Source of the DNA: Dechloromonas denitrificans
GTDB lineage: Bacteria > Pseudomonadota > Gammaproteobacteria > Burkholderiales > Rhodocyclaceae
Assembly (NCBI RefSeq): GCF_001551835.1
Contig: NZ_LODL01000019.1
Location: forward strand, 193,294-237,848
Length of the DNA: 44,555 nt
Direction: 5' to 3'
Shown here in pieces: positions 8,364 to 18,019 of this stretch. Under the pieces are notes generated by a model, which was not told the DNA's origin, made no database searches, and saw only the letters and a list, made by a program, of their open reading frames with translations. The position numbers and the translations under genes were made by a program. Every line of letters starts with the position of its first letter. Positions within the stretch are counted from its first letter, which is position 1.

Positions 8364-10571
8364 CTATCGGCGGCTGGCCAGCCAGCCGGACAACTCATCT
8401 TCCTGCATCGCCTTGGCGTAATACCAGCCCTGCGCCTCGTTGCAGCCGAGATCGATCAGCGTCTGCAACTGCGCCGCATCCTCGACCCCTTCGGCCAGCA
8501 CGCGCATGCCGAGGCGCTTGCCGAGCTGGATCACCATTTCGGCGATACGCGCCCCCGACTGGTCCGAATCAAGCGCCGAAACGAAAGCCCGATCGATTTT
8601 CAGGCAATCGGCCGGCAGGCGATCCAGATAGCTGAGCGAGGAGAAGCCGGTCCCGAAGTCGTCGATGGCAACCGAAACGCCCTGTTTCTTCAAGCCCTGA
8701 AGACGCTCCTGGACCTGCCCCCAACCGTACATCGCCACCGATTCGGTAATTTCCAGTTCAAGCATGGCCGGATCAACCTGCGTATCGGCAAGGGCGGTCT
8801 CGACCAGACTGATGAAGTCCGGCTGGCGAAACTGGATGGCCGATACGTTCACCGCCATCCGCAAGGAAAAGCCGGCAGCAGCCAACTTGCGCTGGGCGCC
8901 CAGCGCCGTGCGCAGCACCCAGGCGCCCAGACCGACGATCAGTCCGGACTGCTCGGCAACCGGAATGAACTGGTCGGGCGAAACGAACTGTCCCTCGTCA
9001 TTCCGCCAGCGCAACAAGGCCTCGACGCCGACCACACGGCCGCTGAGCAGATCGATCTGGGGTTGATAGGCAATGAACAGTCGCCGACTGTCGAAAGCGG
9101 CCCGCAAATCCTGCAACAATCTGACCCGCTCGCGGGTCTGTACGGCAACCTCGGCCGTGTAATAGGCATCGTTGCCGGTGCCGTCCACCTTGGCCCGCTT
9201 CAGCGCAATGGCGGCATTGCGCAACAGATCGGCACCACTGACCGGCGCCTCGCCTTCCCGGACGAAACCGAGCGAGAACGAGACCGACTGGAAGCCGGCT
9301 TCACTTTCAAAGGGATCGAACAGGATCTCCCGCAACACGACCGGATTGACGATGTCTTCAACGCCATAGACCCCGAATACGTCACCGCCGACGCGCGCCA
9401 CATGAACGTCGGATGGCAGGCTGCTGCGCAGACGCTGGGCAATGGACTGCAACAACAAGTCGCCGAAACGGTAACCGAAGACATCGATGGTTTCCGAAAA
9501 CTGGTCGATGTCGATCAAAGCGAGCAGTTTGCTCCGGGCGCCAGGCGGATGCACTTGACGATCGATCGCTTCGATCTGGGCTGCCCGATTCGGCAGTTCG
9601 GTCAAATGGTCGACATAGGCCGTGTTACGCAAGCGCTCGACTAGGCCGACGTTGTCGCCACATATGGCGATGTTGGCGCAGAACACTTCTAGTAAATGGC
9701 GATCGATTTCATGGATTGCTGCGGTCGACTCGATATAGGCGGCAAAATTGCGGCCGAGACTCCCCTGGAAAAACAGTGCCAGACTGCGTTCGCCCAACTG
9801 GTTGCGGCGCTCCCGCAGGCAATGCGTCAACATCTGGCTGACCGCAGAGTCGCCCAGATCACCCAGCGAGTGACTGACCAGGCCCTGGTAGCGGCCAGCC
9901 GCAGCCAGCACGATGCAGTGATCCTGCCCGGGGCCGGAACAGGCGCACATCATGCCTTCCGGCGGCACGCCGAGCAGCGCGGCAATCTGCGTAATCACCC
10001 CGGCCGCAAAGGCCTGCAACCCCTGCTCGGCAATGAAACGATTGGCGCCGTCGATAATCAGCTCCAGGCCGCGCCGGCTGGCGTCGAGCCGTTCAATCTG
10101 GTCATAGGAGCGAATGGCCGCCGTCACCGTCGTATAAAGCTTGTTGCGGGTCAGCTCGGACTTGGTCTTGTAATCGTTGATGTCGTAACTGCTGATCGCA
10201 TCGAGCTCCGGGGCATACCCCGGTTGCCCGGTCCGAAGAATGATGCGGACATTGGCCAACGCAAGCTCACGGCGAATTCGTCCGACGGCCCGCAAGCCGG
10301 CATCCTCCGACTCCATCACGACATCGAGCAGCACCACGGCGATGCCGCGCTCACTACGCAGAATGTCAATCGCCGCATCGCTATCGTAAGCGTGCAGGAA
10401 CTTCAGGCGCCGGCCGAGAACCAATACATCCTTCAGGGCAAACTCGGTCGCCTGATGGACATCCTCGTCGTCATCAACAATCAGGATCGACCAGAAACCT
10501 GCCGGATCATTACCCTGATCAAGCGGCTCGTCCTCGACGAAGGCAATGCAATCATCATCGATACTCGACAT
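8364..10571 (-). CDS. Response regulator REC-DUF3369-GGDEF-EAL; probable c-di-GMP phosphodiesterase
   Basis: A 735-residue cytosolic protein. The receiver has acidic D33-D35, phospho-acceptor D83 (VVLLDVVMES) and K135. A DUF3369 region (about 155-310) follows, with GLELIIDGANRFI and a cysteine pair near MMCACSG. The GGDEF domain has a degenerate signature GGDVF (395-399), so cyclase activity is unlikely. The EAL domain is intact: VEALLRW (516-522), NVSAIQF, ELEITES, DDFGTGFSS (637-645), LKID, LAEGVE. A phosphorylation-controlled phosphodiesterase is the best call. No histidine kinase gene lies next to it. The ATG follows GGGAG and comes after the lpdA terminator, so it forms its own transcription unit. 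Confidence 0.92.
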   Translation of the reverse strand: MSSIDDDCIAFVEDEPLDQGNDPAGFWSILIVDDDEDVHQATEFALKDVLVLGRRLKFLHAYDSDAAIDILRSERGIAVVLLDVVMESEDAGLRAVGRIRRELALANVRIILRTGQPGYAPELDAISSYDINDYKTKSELTRNKLYTTVTAAIRSYDQIERLDASRRGLELIIDGANRFIAEQGLQAFAAGVITQIAALLGVPPEGMMCACSGPGQDHCIVLAAAGRYQGLVSHSLGDLGDSAVSQMLTHCLRERRNQLGERSLALFFQGSLGRNFAAYIESTAAIHEIDRHLLEVFCANIAICGDNVGLVERLRNTAYVDHLTELPNRAAQIEAIDRQVHPPGARSKLLALIDIDQFSETIDVFGYRFGDLLLQSIAQRLRSSLPSDVHVARVGGDVFGVYGVEDIVNPVVLREILFDPFESEAGFQSVSFSLGFVREGEAPVSGADLLRNAAIALKRAKVDGTGNDAYYTAEVAVQTRERVRLLQDLRAAFDSRRLFIAYQPQIDLLSGRVVGVEALLRWRNDEGQFVSPDQFIPVAEQSGLIVGLGAWVLRTALGAQRKLAAAGFSLRMAVNVSAIQFRQPDFISLVETALADTQVDPAMLELEITESVAMYGWGQVQERLQGLKKQGVSVAIDDFGTGFSSLSYLDRLPADCLKIDRAFVSALDSDQSGARIAEMVIQLGKRLGMRVLAEGVEDAAQLQTLIDLGCNEAQGWYYAKAMQEDELSGWLASRR

Positions 10572-10637
10572 CCCCTACTCCCCTCTCTTCGATTTTTTTC
10601 GACGATCCCCCGCGCTGGAGTATGAATATAAAGCAGC

Positions 10638-10669
10638 CAAAAAAAAAGAGCCCATTGCGGGCTCTTTTT
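10638..10669 (-). terminator. Rho-independent terminator after lpdA
   Basis: The stem GAGCCC/GGGCTC (10648-10653 with 10659-10664) has a 5-base loop, extended by A-T pairs, and a run of T on the minus strand (A9 at 10639-10647 on plus). It sits 36 bases past the lpdA stop, closing the sucA-sucB-lpdA transcript and separating it from the response regulator gene. Confidence 0.9.
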
Positions 10670-10704
10670 GACACCAGGGCAGATCAACTGCCGGCGATAT
10701 GAAT

Positions 10705-12129
10705 TTAGAAATGCAGGGGACGCTTGTCGCAGGCCAGCGCCGCTTCGTGCACCGCTTCCGACAGCGTCGGGTGAGCGTGGCAAATACGGGCCAGGTCTTC
10801 GGAAGCACCACCAAATTCCATCGCCACGACGGCTTCGGAAATCAGTTCGGAAGCATTGGCACCGATGATGTGCACACCGAGGATGCGGTCGGTCTGGGCG
10901 CAGGCCAGCATCTTGACAAAGCCAGACGGATCGCCCATGCCCAGTGCCCGGCCGTTGGCCAGGAACGGAATCTTGCCGGCCTTGTAGGCAATGCCTTCGG
11001 CCTTCAACTGCTGCTCGGTCTTGCCGACCCAGGCGATTTCCGGGCTGGTGTAAATGACGAAGGGGATGGTGTCGAAGTTGCAGTGACCGGCCTGGCCAGC
11101 CATCAGCTCGGCGACCATAACCGCTTCTTCCATCGCCTTGTGGGCCAGCATCGGACCGCGCACGACGTCACCAACGGCCCAAACGCCCGGCAGGTTGGTC
11201 TGGCAGTGACCATCAACCTCGACCATGCCGCGCTCGGTCAGCTTGAGGCCGACGGCTTCGGCATTCAGGCCATCGGTGTTCGGCACACGACCGATGGAAA
11301 CGATCAGACGGTCGGCCTCGAGCTTCTCGGCCTTGCCATCCTTGGTTTCGTAAGCAATGGAAACACCCTTCTTGCTGGTTTTGATCTCGCCGATCTTGAC
11401 GCCGCAATGAATGTCCAGACCCTGCTTGGTAAACAGCTTGAGGGCTTCCTTGGCGACATCCTGATCGGCAGCGCCGAGGAAGTCGGGCAAAGCTTCGAGG
11501 ACGGTGACTTCGGCACCGACGCGACGCCAGACCGAACCCATTTCCAGACCGATGACGCCAGCGCCGATGATGGCCAGCTTCTTCGGCACGGATTCCTGAT
11601 TCAACGCGCCTTCGTTGTCCATGACGATCTTCTGATCGACCGCCACGCCCGGCAGATGACGGGCCTTGGAACCGGTGGCGATGATGACCTGCTTGGCCAG
11701 TACTTCCTCGGCGCCAACCTTGACCTTCCACAGGTCGCCTTCCTTGCCGACGAAGGAACCGTGGCCGTTCAACAGGGTCACTTTGTTCTTCTTGAACAGG
11801 CCCTTGATGCCTGAGGTCAGCTGGGTGACGACGGTATCCTTGCGGCCCTTCATCACCGGCACGTCGATCGTCGCCTTGCCGACCTTGATGCCCTGGGCTT
11901 CGAAGCTATGATTGGCTTCCTCGAACAGGTGCGAGGTGTGCAACAGGGCCTTGGACGGAATGCAGCCAACGTTCAGGCAGGTGCCGCCGAGGCGCGGTTC
12001 GCCCTTCGGATCGGCATAGGGATTCGATTCGCAGCAGGCAGCGGAAAAGCCGAGCTGAGCAGCGCGGATCGCCGCAACATAGCCGCCGGGACCGCCACCG
12101 ATAACGAGCACGTCAAATTGCTTGGACAT
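10705..12129 (-). CDS. lpdA: Dihydrolipoyl dehydrogenase (E3)
   Basis: A 474-residue flavoprotein of normal length. It reoxidises the dihydrolipoyl arm of 2-oxoglutarate dehydrogenase with NAD+. Visible parts are the FAD site [10 protein letters not shown] (11-20), the redox disulfide C51/C56 in [13 protein letters not shown], the NAD fold [15 protein letters not shown], the second FAD strand [17 protein letters not shown], and the catalytic pair H453/E458 (HAHPTLSE). AAAGG lies 7 bases before the ATG. It is the last gene of sucA-sucB-lpdA and is followed by a strong terminator. The gap to sucB contains a hairpin that may set the mRNA ratio. Confidence 0.98.
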   Translation of the reverse strand: MSKQFDVLVIGGGPGGYVAAIRAAQLGFSAACCESNPYADPKGEPRLGGTCLNVGCIPSKALLHTSHLFEEANHSFEAQGIKVGKATIDVPVMKGRKDTVVTQLTSGIKGLFKKNKVTLLNGHGSFVGKEGDLWKVKVGAEEVLAKQVIIATGSKARHLPGVAVDQKIVMDNEGALNQESVPKKLAIIGAGVIGLEMGSVWRRVGAEVTVLEALPDFLGAADQDVAKEALKLFTKQGLDIHCGVKIGEIKTSKKGVSIAYETKDGKAEKLEADRLIVSIGRVPNTDGLNAEAVGLKLTERGMVEVDGHCQTNLPGVWAVGDVVRGPMLAHKAMEEAVMVAELMAGQAGHCNFDTIPFVIYTSPEIAWVGKTEQQLKAEGIAYKAGKIPFLANGRALGMGDPSGFVKMLACAQTDRILGVHIIGANASELISEAVVAMEFGGASEDLARICHAHPTLSEAVHEAALACDKRPLHF

Positions 12130-12161
12130 GTGTAAACCTTTCAGATTTCAGATGTGCAAAA

Positions 12162-12191
12162 GCGCCAGCGCCCTGCACGGGACACTGGCGC
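12162..12191 (-). other. Intercistronic hairpin between sucB and lpdA
   Basis: Inverted repeat GCGCCAG (12162-12168) and CTGGCGC (12185-12191) with a 16-base loop, in the 75-base gap. No T-run follows on the minus strand, so an mRNA-stability or attenuating structure is more likely than a full terminator. Confidence 0.5.
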
Positions 12192-12204
12192 CGGGCAACG
12201 TCGA

Positions 12205-13431
12205 TTAGACGCCGAGCAGCAGGCGGGAAGGATCTTCCAGCGCTTCCTTCATGGTCACCAGACCAAGGACGGCTTCGCGGCCGTCGATGATGCGGTGGTC
12301 GTAGGACATCGCCAGATAGTTCATCGGGCGGACGACGACCTGACCGTTTTCAACCATGGCACGATCCTTGGTGGCATGAATGCCGAGGATCGCGGACTGC
12401 GGCGGGTTGATGATCGGAGTGGACATCATGGAACCGAAGATGCCGCCGTTGGAGATGGAGAAGGTGCCACCGGTCAGCTCTTCGATAGTCAGCTTGCCGT
12501 CCTTGGCCTTGGCGCCGAATTCGGCGATCTTCTTCTCGATTTCGGCGATGGACATCTGGTCAGCATTGCGGATGATCGGCACGACCAAGCCACGCGGCGA
12601 ACCGACGGCGATACCGATGTCGATGTAGCCGTGATAGACGATGTCATTGCCATCAACCGAAGCGTTGAGGACCGGGAACTTTTGCAGCGCAGCGCAGGCG
12701 GCCTTGACGAAGAAGCCCATGAAGCCGAGGCGGACGCCGTGCGCCTTCTCGAACTTTTCGCCGTACTGCTTGCGCAGCGCCATCATCGGGCCCATGTTCA
12801 CTTCGTTGAACGTGGTCAGGATGGCATTCGTTTGCTGCGACTGGAGCAGACGCTCGGCGATACGGGCACGCAGACGGGTCATCGGCACGCGCTGTTCGGT
12901 ACGGTCGCCCAGAGCGACAGCAACCGGCGGCGTCGGCAGCGCAGCCTTGGCGGCGGCCGGTGCAGCAATCGGGCCGGCCTTTGGTGCAGCAGCAACCGCA
13001 TCTTCCTTGGTGACACGACCACCACGGCCCGAACCAGCGACGTCAGCGGCAGCGATGCCCTTTTCGTCGAGGATCTTGCGGGCCGACGGGCTAGCCGTAC
13101 CAGCCGGTGCAGCAGCGGCCGGTGCCGGAGCGGCAGCCGGAGCAGCAGCCTTCGGCGCTTCAGCCGCCGGCGCAACGGCGCCGGCGGTAGCAGCGGTGTC
13201 GATGCGGGCGATCAGTTCGCCGGAGACAACGGTTTCACCGTCGCCCTTGACGATCTCGACCAGGACGCCGGCACCCGGTGACGGGACTTCGAGAACTACC
13301 TTGTCGGTTTCGATATCGATCAGAATTTCGTCGCGGGCAACAGCCTCGCCGATCTTCTTTTTCCAGGATGCCAGCGTGCCTTCGGCAACGGACTCGGAAA
13401 GCTGGGGAACTTGGACTTCAATAATGCTCAT
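12205..13431 (-). CDS. sucB: 2-oxoglutarate dehydrogenase E2, dihydrolipoyl succinyltransferase
   Basis: A 408-residue protein. The lipoyl domain (1-77) carries the lipoylated lysine K44 in ETDKV. An Ala/Pro linker (about 78-110) is followed by a peripheral-subunit-binding domain (about 113-147, [12 protein letters not shown] and [11 protein letters not shown]) and a second Ala/Pro linker. The catalytic domain has H379 and D383 in [12 protein letters not shown]. It transfers succinyl groups to CoA at the core of the complex. [19 protein letters not shown] is the typical succinyltransferase opening and distinguishes it from the pyruvate E2. TGGAG precedes the ATG. It follows sucA by 24 bases. 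Confidence 0.97.
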   Translation of the reverse strand: MSIIEVQVPQLSESVAEGTLASWKKKIGEAVARDEILIDIETDKVVLEVPSPGAGVLVEIVKGDGETVVSGELIARIDTAATAGAVAPAAEAPKAAAPAAAPAPAAAAPAGTASPSARKILDEKGIAAADVAGSGRGGRVTKEDAVAAAPKAGPIAAPAAAKAALPTPPVAVALGDRTEQRVPMTRLRARIAERLLQSQQTNAILTTFNEVNMGPMMALRKQYGEKFEKAHGVRLGFMGFFVKAACAALQKFPVLNASVDGNDIVYHGYIDIGIAVGSPRGLVVPIIRNADQMSIAEIEKKIAEFGAKAKDGKLTIEELTGGTFSISNGGIFGSMMSTPIINPPQSAILGIHATKDRAMVENGQVVVRPMNYLAMSYDHRIIDGREAVLGLVTMKEALEDPSRLLLGV

Positions 13432-13455
13432 AATGACTCCACTCTGCTTTAGTTA

Positions 13456-16290
13456 TTAGTACTCGATCTTGCCCAGGGCGGACTCGATCAGTGCCTTTTG
13501 TTGCTCGTTGTGCTTGGCCAGGTAGCCAACCGCCGGCGAAGAGGAGGCCGGGCGGGAAACCAGCAGCAACTTCTGCTTGGCACCCAGTCCGCTGTCCAGG
13601 TGATGGCGCGAGGCGAACCAGTACCAGGCACCCTGATTGCGCGGCTCTTCCTGACACCAGACGACTTCGGTGGCTTTCGGGTACTTGGCCAGTTCCTTCT
13701 CGAGCGAATCCTTCGGGAACGGGTAAAGCTGTTCGATACGAACGATGGCGATATCAGTGATCTTCTTCTCGCGACGGGCGGCCAGCAGATCGTAGTAGAC
13801 CTTGCCGGAGCAGAGAATCACCCGCTTGACCTTCTTCGCATCGATCGTGTCGATTTCACCGATCACACGCTGGAATTCGCCATTCGCCAGATCTTCCAGC
13901 GACGAGGCGGCATCCTTGTGGCGGAGCAGCGATTTAGGCGTCATCACCACCAGCGGCTTGCGCTGCATGCGAACAGCCTGACGGCGCAGCATGTGGAAAA
14001 CCTGGGCGGCGTTGGACGGCACGCAGACTTCCATGTTCATTTCGGCGCAGGCCTGCATGTAGCGTTCGAGGCGGGCAGACGAGTGTTCCGGCCCCTGACC
14101 CTCATAGCCGTGCGGCAGCAGCATGACCAAGCCACAAGCACGACCCCACTTGGCTTCACCGGAGGCGATGAACTGGTCGATAACGACCTGCGCACCGTTG
14201 GCGAAGTCGCCAAACTGGCCTTCCCAGACAACCAGCTCATACGGGTTGGCAGTGGCGTAACCGTAGTCGAAAGCGAGCACGGCTTCTTCCGAAAGGACGG
14301 AGTCGTAGCACTGGAAGCCGGCCTGCTTTTCCTGCAGGTTCTTCAGGGTGTAGTAGGTACCTTCGTCCCAGCTGTTGCGGTTCTGGTCGTGGAAGGCGGC
14401 ATGGCGGTGAAAGAAGGTGCCACGGCCGACGTCTTCACCGGAGATGCGGACGCCGTAGCCGGAAACCAGCAGCGAGGCGTAGGCCAGGTTCTCGGCCATA
14501 CCCCAGTCAACAGGCAGCTTGCCATCGCCCATGGCAGCGCGGTCTTCGACGATCTTCTTGACGCGCGAGTGGAGCGTGAAGCTGTCCGGCAATGCGGTCA
14601 GGCGTTCGGCCAGGCGCTTCAGTTCCTTCATCGGCACCGAGGTATCGCAGGTTTCGATGTAATTCTTGGTCAGGAACGGCGTCCAGTCGATCATGTTCGG
14701 ATGCTTGTAGCCAGCCAGCACCGGGTTGTAGAGCAGCCCGCCCTTGTCGAGGTGTTCGCGGTACTGCGCAATCATCTGATCCGGACCATCGGCGGCCAGC
14801 ACACCTTCGGCAATCAGCTTGTCGCCGTAGAGCTTGCGGGTACCCGGATGCTTGCTGATGATCTTGTACATCAGCGGCTGGGTGACCATCGGCTCGTCCT
14901 GCTCATTGTGACCGAGCTTGCGGAAGCAGATGATATCGATGACGACGTCCTTCTTGAATTGCTGACGGAACTCGACAGCAATCTGGGTCACCAGCGCGAC
15001 CGCTTCCGGATCGTCGCCATTGACGTGGAAGATGGGCGCATCGGCCATCTTGAAGATGTCGGTACAGTAGTGACCGGAACGGTAATCGCGCGGATCGCTG
15101 GTGGTGAAGCCGATCTGGTTGTTGACGACGATGTGCAGCGTGCCGCCCGTGCCGTAGCCGCGGGTCTGCGCAAAATTGAGCATTTCCTGGTTGACGCCCT
15201 GACCAGCCACCGCGGAGTCGCCATGGATCAGAACCGGCAGGATTTTGTTCTTGCTGGCTTCGCCGCGACGAACCTGACGGGCGTACACCGAGCCTTCGAC
15301 GACCGGGTTGACGATTTCAAGGTGCGACGGGTTGAAGGCCAGCGTCAGGTGGCACGGACCTTGGGCAGTCGCCACATCGGACGAGAAGCCCATGTGGTAC
15401 TTGACGTCACCCGCCGAGAGATCAACCTTCTTCTTGCCTTCAAATTCGGCGAACAGCATGGACGGTGCCTTGCCCAGCGTGTTGACGAGCACATTCAGAC
15501 GGCCACGGTGGGCCATGCCGATGACGATCTCGTCGATACCGACCGTACCGCCGGTACGGATGGTTTCATCCATGGCGACGATCAGCGATTCGCCGCCTTC
15601 GAGCGAAAAGCGTTTCTGGCCGACATATTTGGTGTGCAGGTAGCGTTCGAGCGTTTCGGCTGCGGTCAACCGCTCCAGAATGCGCTTTTTCTGGTCAGCC
15701 GAGTAGTTCGGACGTGAACGGATGTTTTCGAGGCGCTCTTGCAGCCAGCGCTTCTCGGTGTACTCCGTCATGTACATGTATTCGACACCGATCGTGCCGC
15801 AGTAGGTTTGCTTCAGGGTTTCCAGAATATCGCCGAACTTGGCATTGTCCGGGAGGCCCTTCAGGGAACCGACATTGAAGGTCTGGTTGAGATCGGCATC
15901 GGAAAAGCCGTAGAAGGACGGTTCCAGTTCTTCAATTTTCGGACGAGCCAAACGCTTGAGCGGATCCAGATCAGCCCAGCGGGTGCCCATCGAGCGGTAG
16001 GCAGTAACCAGCTGGCCAACCGCCGATTGCTTCTTGTTATCACCACCGGTGGGTGCAGCCGGCTTGAAACCACCATCCTTGCCGAGCTCGGCAAAGGCGG
16101 CAATGACAGGAGCATGCGCCACGTCACGTGCAACAAAGCCCGGCATCTGGGCCAGGCGGTCAAAGTAATCACGCCACTCGGCTGGAACCGAAGTCGGATC
16201 ATCAAGATAGTTTTCGTACAGCTCTTCTACAAACGGCGCGTTGCCGCCGAAGAACATCGTGCTGTCGAACAGGTTATTCATCGTAGTCAT
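13456..16290 (-). CDS. sucA: 2-oxoglutarate dehydrogenase E1 component
   Basis: A 944-residue thiamine-diphosphate enzyme that decarboxylates 2-oxoglutarate. I start it at the ATG at 16290, which has AAGGGG six bases upstream and gives MTTMNNLFDSTMFFGGNAPF. An in-frame TTG at 16338 would add 16 residues, but it has no ribosome site and lies close to the gltA terminator. Visible parts are the small N-terminal E2-docking region (VEELYENYLDDP), the GMAHRGRLNVL motif, GDSAVAGQG, HVNGDDPEAV for cofactor binding, and LPHGYEGQGPEHSSARLER with catalytic histidines. It is the first gene of its own unit, after a terminator that closes gltA. Confidence 0.97.
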   Translation of the reverse strand: MTTMNNLFDSTMFFGGNAPFVEELYENYLDDPTSVPAEWRDYFDRLAQMPGFVARDVAHAPVIAAFAELGKDGGFKPAAPTGGDNKKQSAVGQLVTAYRSMGTRWADLDPLKRLARPKIEELEPSFYGFSDADLNQTFNVGSLKGLPDNAKFGDILETLKQTYCGTIGVEYMYMTEYTEKRWLQERLENIRSRPNYSADQKKRILERLTAAETLERYLHTKYVGQKRFSLEGGESLIVAMDETIRTGGTVGIDEIVIGMAHRGRLNVLVNTLGKAPSMLFAEFEGKKKVDLSAGDVKYHMGFSSDVATAQGPCHLTLAFNPSHLEIVNPVVEGSVYARQVRRGEASKNKILPVLIHGDSAVAGQGVNQEMLNFAQTRGYGTGGTLHIVVNNQIGFTTSDPRDYRSGHYCTDIFKMADAPIFHVNGDDPEAVALVTQIAVEFRQQFKKDVVIDIICFRKLGHNEQDEPMVTQPLMYKIISKHPGTRKLYGDKLIAEGVLAADGPDQMIAQYREHLDKGGLLYNPVLAGYKHPNMIDWTPFLTKNYIETCDTSVPMKELKRLAERLTALPDSFTLHSRVKKIVEDRAAMGDGKLPVDWGMAENLAYASLLVSGYGVRISGEDVGRGTFFHRHAAFHDQNRNSWDEGTYYTLKNLQEKQAGFQCYDSVLSEEAVLAFDYGYATANPYELVVWEGQFGDFANGAQVVIDQFIASGEAKWGRACGLVMLLPHGYEGQGPEHSSARLERYMQACAEMNMEVCVPSNAAQVFHMLRRQAVRMQRKPLVVMTPKSLLRHKDAASSLEDLANGEFQRVIGEIDTIDAKKVKRVILCSGKVYYDLLAARREKKITDIAIVRIEQLYPFPKDSLEKELAKYPKATEVVWCQEEPRNQGAWYWFASRHHLDSGLGAKQKLLLVSRPASSSPAVGYLAKHNEQQKALIESALGKIEY

Positions 16291-16358
16291 AGGCGTCCCC
16301 TTGAGGGTATTGTCTTTCTCTGTAGCTGCGGGCTGCAAAGCGATCAGGCTTTGCGGGT

Positions 16359-16389
16359 AAAAAAAGGGCGGCCATACGGCCGCCTTTTT
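16359..16389 (-). terminator. Terminator between gltA and sucA
   Basis: Stem GGCGGCC (16367-16373) and GGCCGCC (16378-16384) with loop ATAC. A-rich sequence on the plus-strand 5' side gives a T-run on the minus strand after the stem. It starts right after the gltA stop codon. It splits the TCA cluster into sdh-gltA and suc-lpd units, unless read-through is substantial. Confidence 0.88.
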
Positions 16390-16394
16390 CTATT

Positions 16395-17693
16395 TTAGCC
16401 GCGTTGAGCAAGCGGTACAACGTCGCGCTTGGCGGCGCCAATGTACAACTGACGCGGACGACCGATCTTGTATTCCGGATCGGTGATCATTTCTTCCCAC
16501 TGCGTCATCCAGCCGACCGTACGAGCCAGCGCGAAGATACAGGTGAACATTTCGGTCGGAATACCGATCGCCTTCTGAACGATGCCGGAGTAGAAGTCCA
16601 CGTTCGGGTAGAGCTTCTTCTCGACGAAGTACGGGTCTTCCAGAGCAATACGCTCAAGTTCCATAGCCAGCTTGAACAGGCGGTCATTTTGCAGACCAAG
16701 CTCGGTCAACACTTCGTTGCAAACCTTGCGCATCAGCGTGGCGCGCGGGTCGAAGTTCTTATAGACGCGGTGACCGAAGCCCATCAGCTTGAAAGAATCG
16801 TTCTTGTCCTTGGCGCGGGCGATGAATTCGGGAACGCGCGAAACGTCGCCGATTTCTTCCAGCATCTGCAGGCAGGCCTCGTTGGCACCACCGTGTGCCG
16901 GGCCCCACAGGCAGGCGATACCGGCAGCGATACAGGCAAACGGATTGGCACCGGAAGAGCCGGCCAGACGCACCGTCGAGGTCGAGGCATTTTGCTCGTG
17001 ATCGGCATGCAGCGTGAAGATGGTATCGAGGGCGCGCACCAGAACCGGATTCGGCACGTATTTCTCGCACGGATTGCCGAACATCATGCGCATGAAGTTG
17101 GCGGTGTAATCCAGTTCATTATCCGGATACATGAACGGCGCACCGGTGTTGTACTTGTAGGCCATGGCGACGATGGTCGGCAGCTTGGCAACCAGACGGT
17201 TGAAACTGACGTTGCGATGTTCGGCATCGGAAAAGTCCATGGCGTCGTGGTAGAAGGCGGACAGGGCGCCGACCACACCGGTCATTACGGCCATCGGATG
17301 CGCATCGCGACGGAAGCCGGAGAAGAACTTGGCGAGTTGCTCGTGAACCATGGTGTGGTTCTTGATGGTCCTTTCGAAATCGGTCTTTTGCTTGGCATTC
17401 GGCAGTTCGCCGTTCTTCAGCAAATAGGTGACTTCGAGGAAGTTGCAGTTTTCAGCCAACTGCTCGATGGGGTAACCACGGTAAAGCAGTTCGCCCTTAT
17501 CGCCGTCGATAAAGGTAACTTTCGACTTGCAACTGGCGGTGGAGAGAAAACCGGAGTCGTAGGTGAACAAACCGGTCTTGGCACCCAGCGTGCGAATATC
17601 GACGCAGTCGTTGCCGTGCGTCGGGGACATGATCGGGAAATCGACGGGAGCCTGTCCGTCAATTGTCAAAGTTGCCTTGCGTTCGGTCGTCAT
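16395..17693 (-). CDS. gltA: Citrate synthase (type II, hexameric class)
   Basis: A 432-residue enzyme condensing oxaloacetate and acetyl-CoA. The catalytic residues are H267 ([10 protein letters not shown]), H308 (GFGHRVYKN) and D366 (NVDFYSG). The N-terminal beta-domain (1-60) and [17 protein letters not shown] are typical of the Gram-negative, NADH-inhibited type. AAGGGA lies 7 bases before the ATG. The gene follows sdhE by 83 bases on the same strand, an AT-rich gap that could hold an extra promoter, and ends at a strong terminator. Confidence 0.98.
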   Translation of the reverse strand: MTTERKATLTIDGQAPVDFPIMSPTHGNDCVDIRTLGAKTGLFTYDSGFLSTASCKSKVTFIDGDKGELLYRGYPIEQLAENCNFLEVTYLLKNGELPNAKQKTDFERTIKNHTMVHEQLAKFFSGFRRDAHPMAVMTGVVGALSAFYHDAMDFSDAEHRNVSFNRLVAKLPTIVAMAYKYNTGAPFMYPDNELDYTANFMRMMFGNPCEKYVPNPVLVRALDTIFTLHADHEQNASTSTVRLAGSSGANPFACIAAGIACLWGPAHGGANEACLQMLEEIGDVSRVPEFIARAKDKNDSFKLMGFGHRVYKNFDPRATLMRKVCNEVLTELGLQNDRLFKLAMELERIALEDPYFVEKKLYPNVDFYSGIVQKAIGIPTEMFTCIFALARTVGWMTQWEEMITDPEYKIGRPRQLYIGAAKRDVVPLAQRG

Positions 17694-17776
17694 GGATTAT
17701 TCCCTTTACAGGTGTTGGTTGTCACTGCAATGCCAAAAAAGCGGTAAACATTCGAAATTTAAAATGCAAACCTTAC

Positions 17777-18019
17777 TCAACTCTTACGAAGCAACGCCAC
17801 AACGGGCGCCAAGCGAGGATCATCAATCTCTGCCTTGCCGTTGATCAAGTCCCAGAGATCGTAATCCTCCATATCGGCAAGTTCCACGAACGCCTGCTGT
17901 TCCTCATCGTTGAGCTTGTCGAAACCGTTATCGAGAAAACGCGTCAGCGTGATATCGAGTTCGAGCAAGGCACGACGGATACAGCGCCAACGCAGGCGTT
18001 CGTAGTCCTTTCGTTCCAT
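17777..18019 (-). CDS. sdhE: FAD assembly factor SdhE with altered RGxxE motif
   Basis: An 80-residue protein, the family's usual length. The ATG at 18019 overlaps the sdhB TGA by one base (TGATG), so it is coupled. It assists covalent flavinylation of SdhA. It shows the expected helical bundle pattern: MERKDYERLRWRCIRRALLELD, then FLDNGFDKLNDEEQQAFVELADMEDYDLWDLI in two stretches. The conserved RGxxE motif reads R-A-L-L-E here, because a GCC codon replaces the glycine. A longer reading from 18091 lies inside sdhB and is not favoured. Identity is firm from position and pattern; whether the Gly-to-Ala change matters is open. Confidence 0.93.
   Translation of the reverse strand: MERKDYERLRWRCIRRALLELDITLTRFLDNGFDKLNDEEQQAFVELADMEDYDLWDLINGKAEIDDPRLAPVVALLRKS

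Noticed and set aside
7980..9644. A 554-codon plus-strand frame opposite zapE and the EAL gene
   Set aside because: Both opposite genes have intact motifs over the whole stretch; a GC shadow.
9718..9729. GCTGCGGTCGAC inside the response regulator gene
   Set aside because: Only the head matches; no A-centred middle or RATTTTC tail follows.
8364..10571. Active diguanylate cyclase
   Set aside because: The signature residue Glu is replaced by Val in GGDVF.
13498..15717. A 739-codon open frame antisense to sucA
   Set aside because: It lies wholly opposite a gene with clear catalytic motifs; the low-complexity charged translation is a shadow of GC-biased third positions.
16290..16338. Longer sucA start at a TTG (MQPAATEKDNTLKGTP...)
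   Set aside because: No ribosome site, close to the gltA terminator, and the ATG at 16290 has AAGGGG at ideal spacing.
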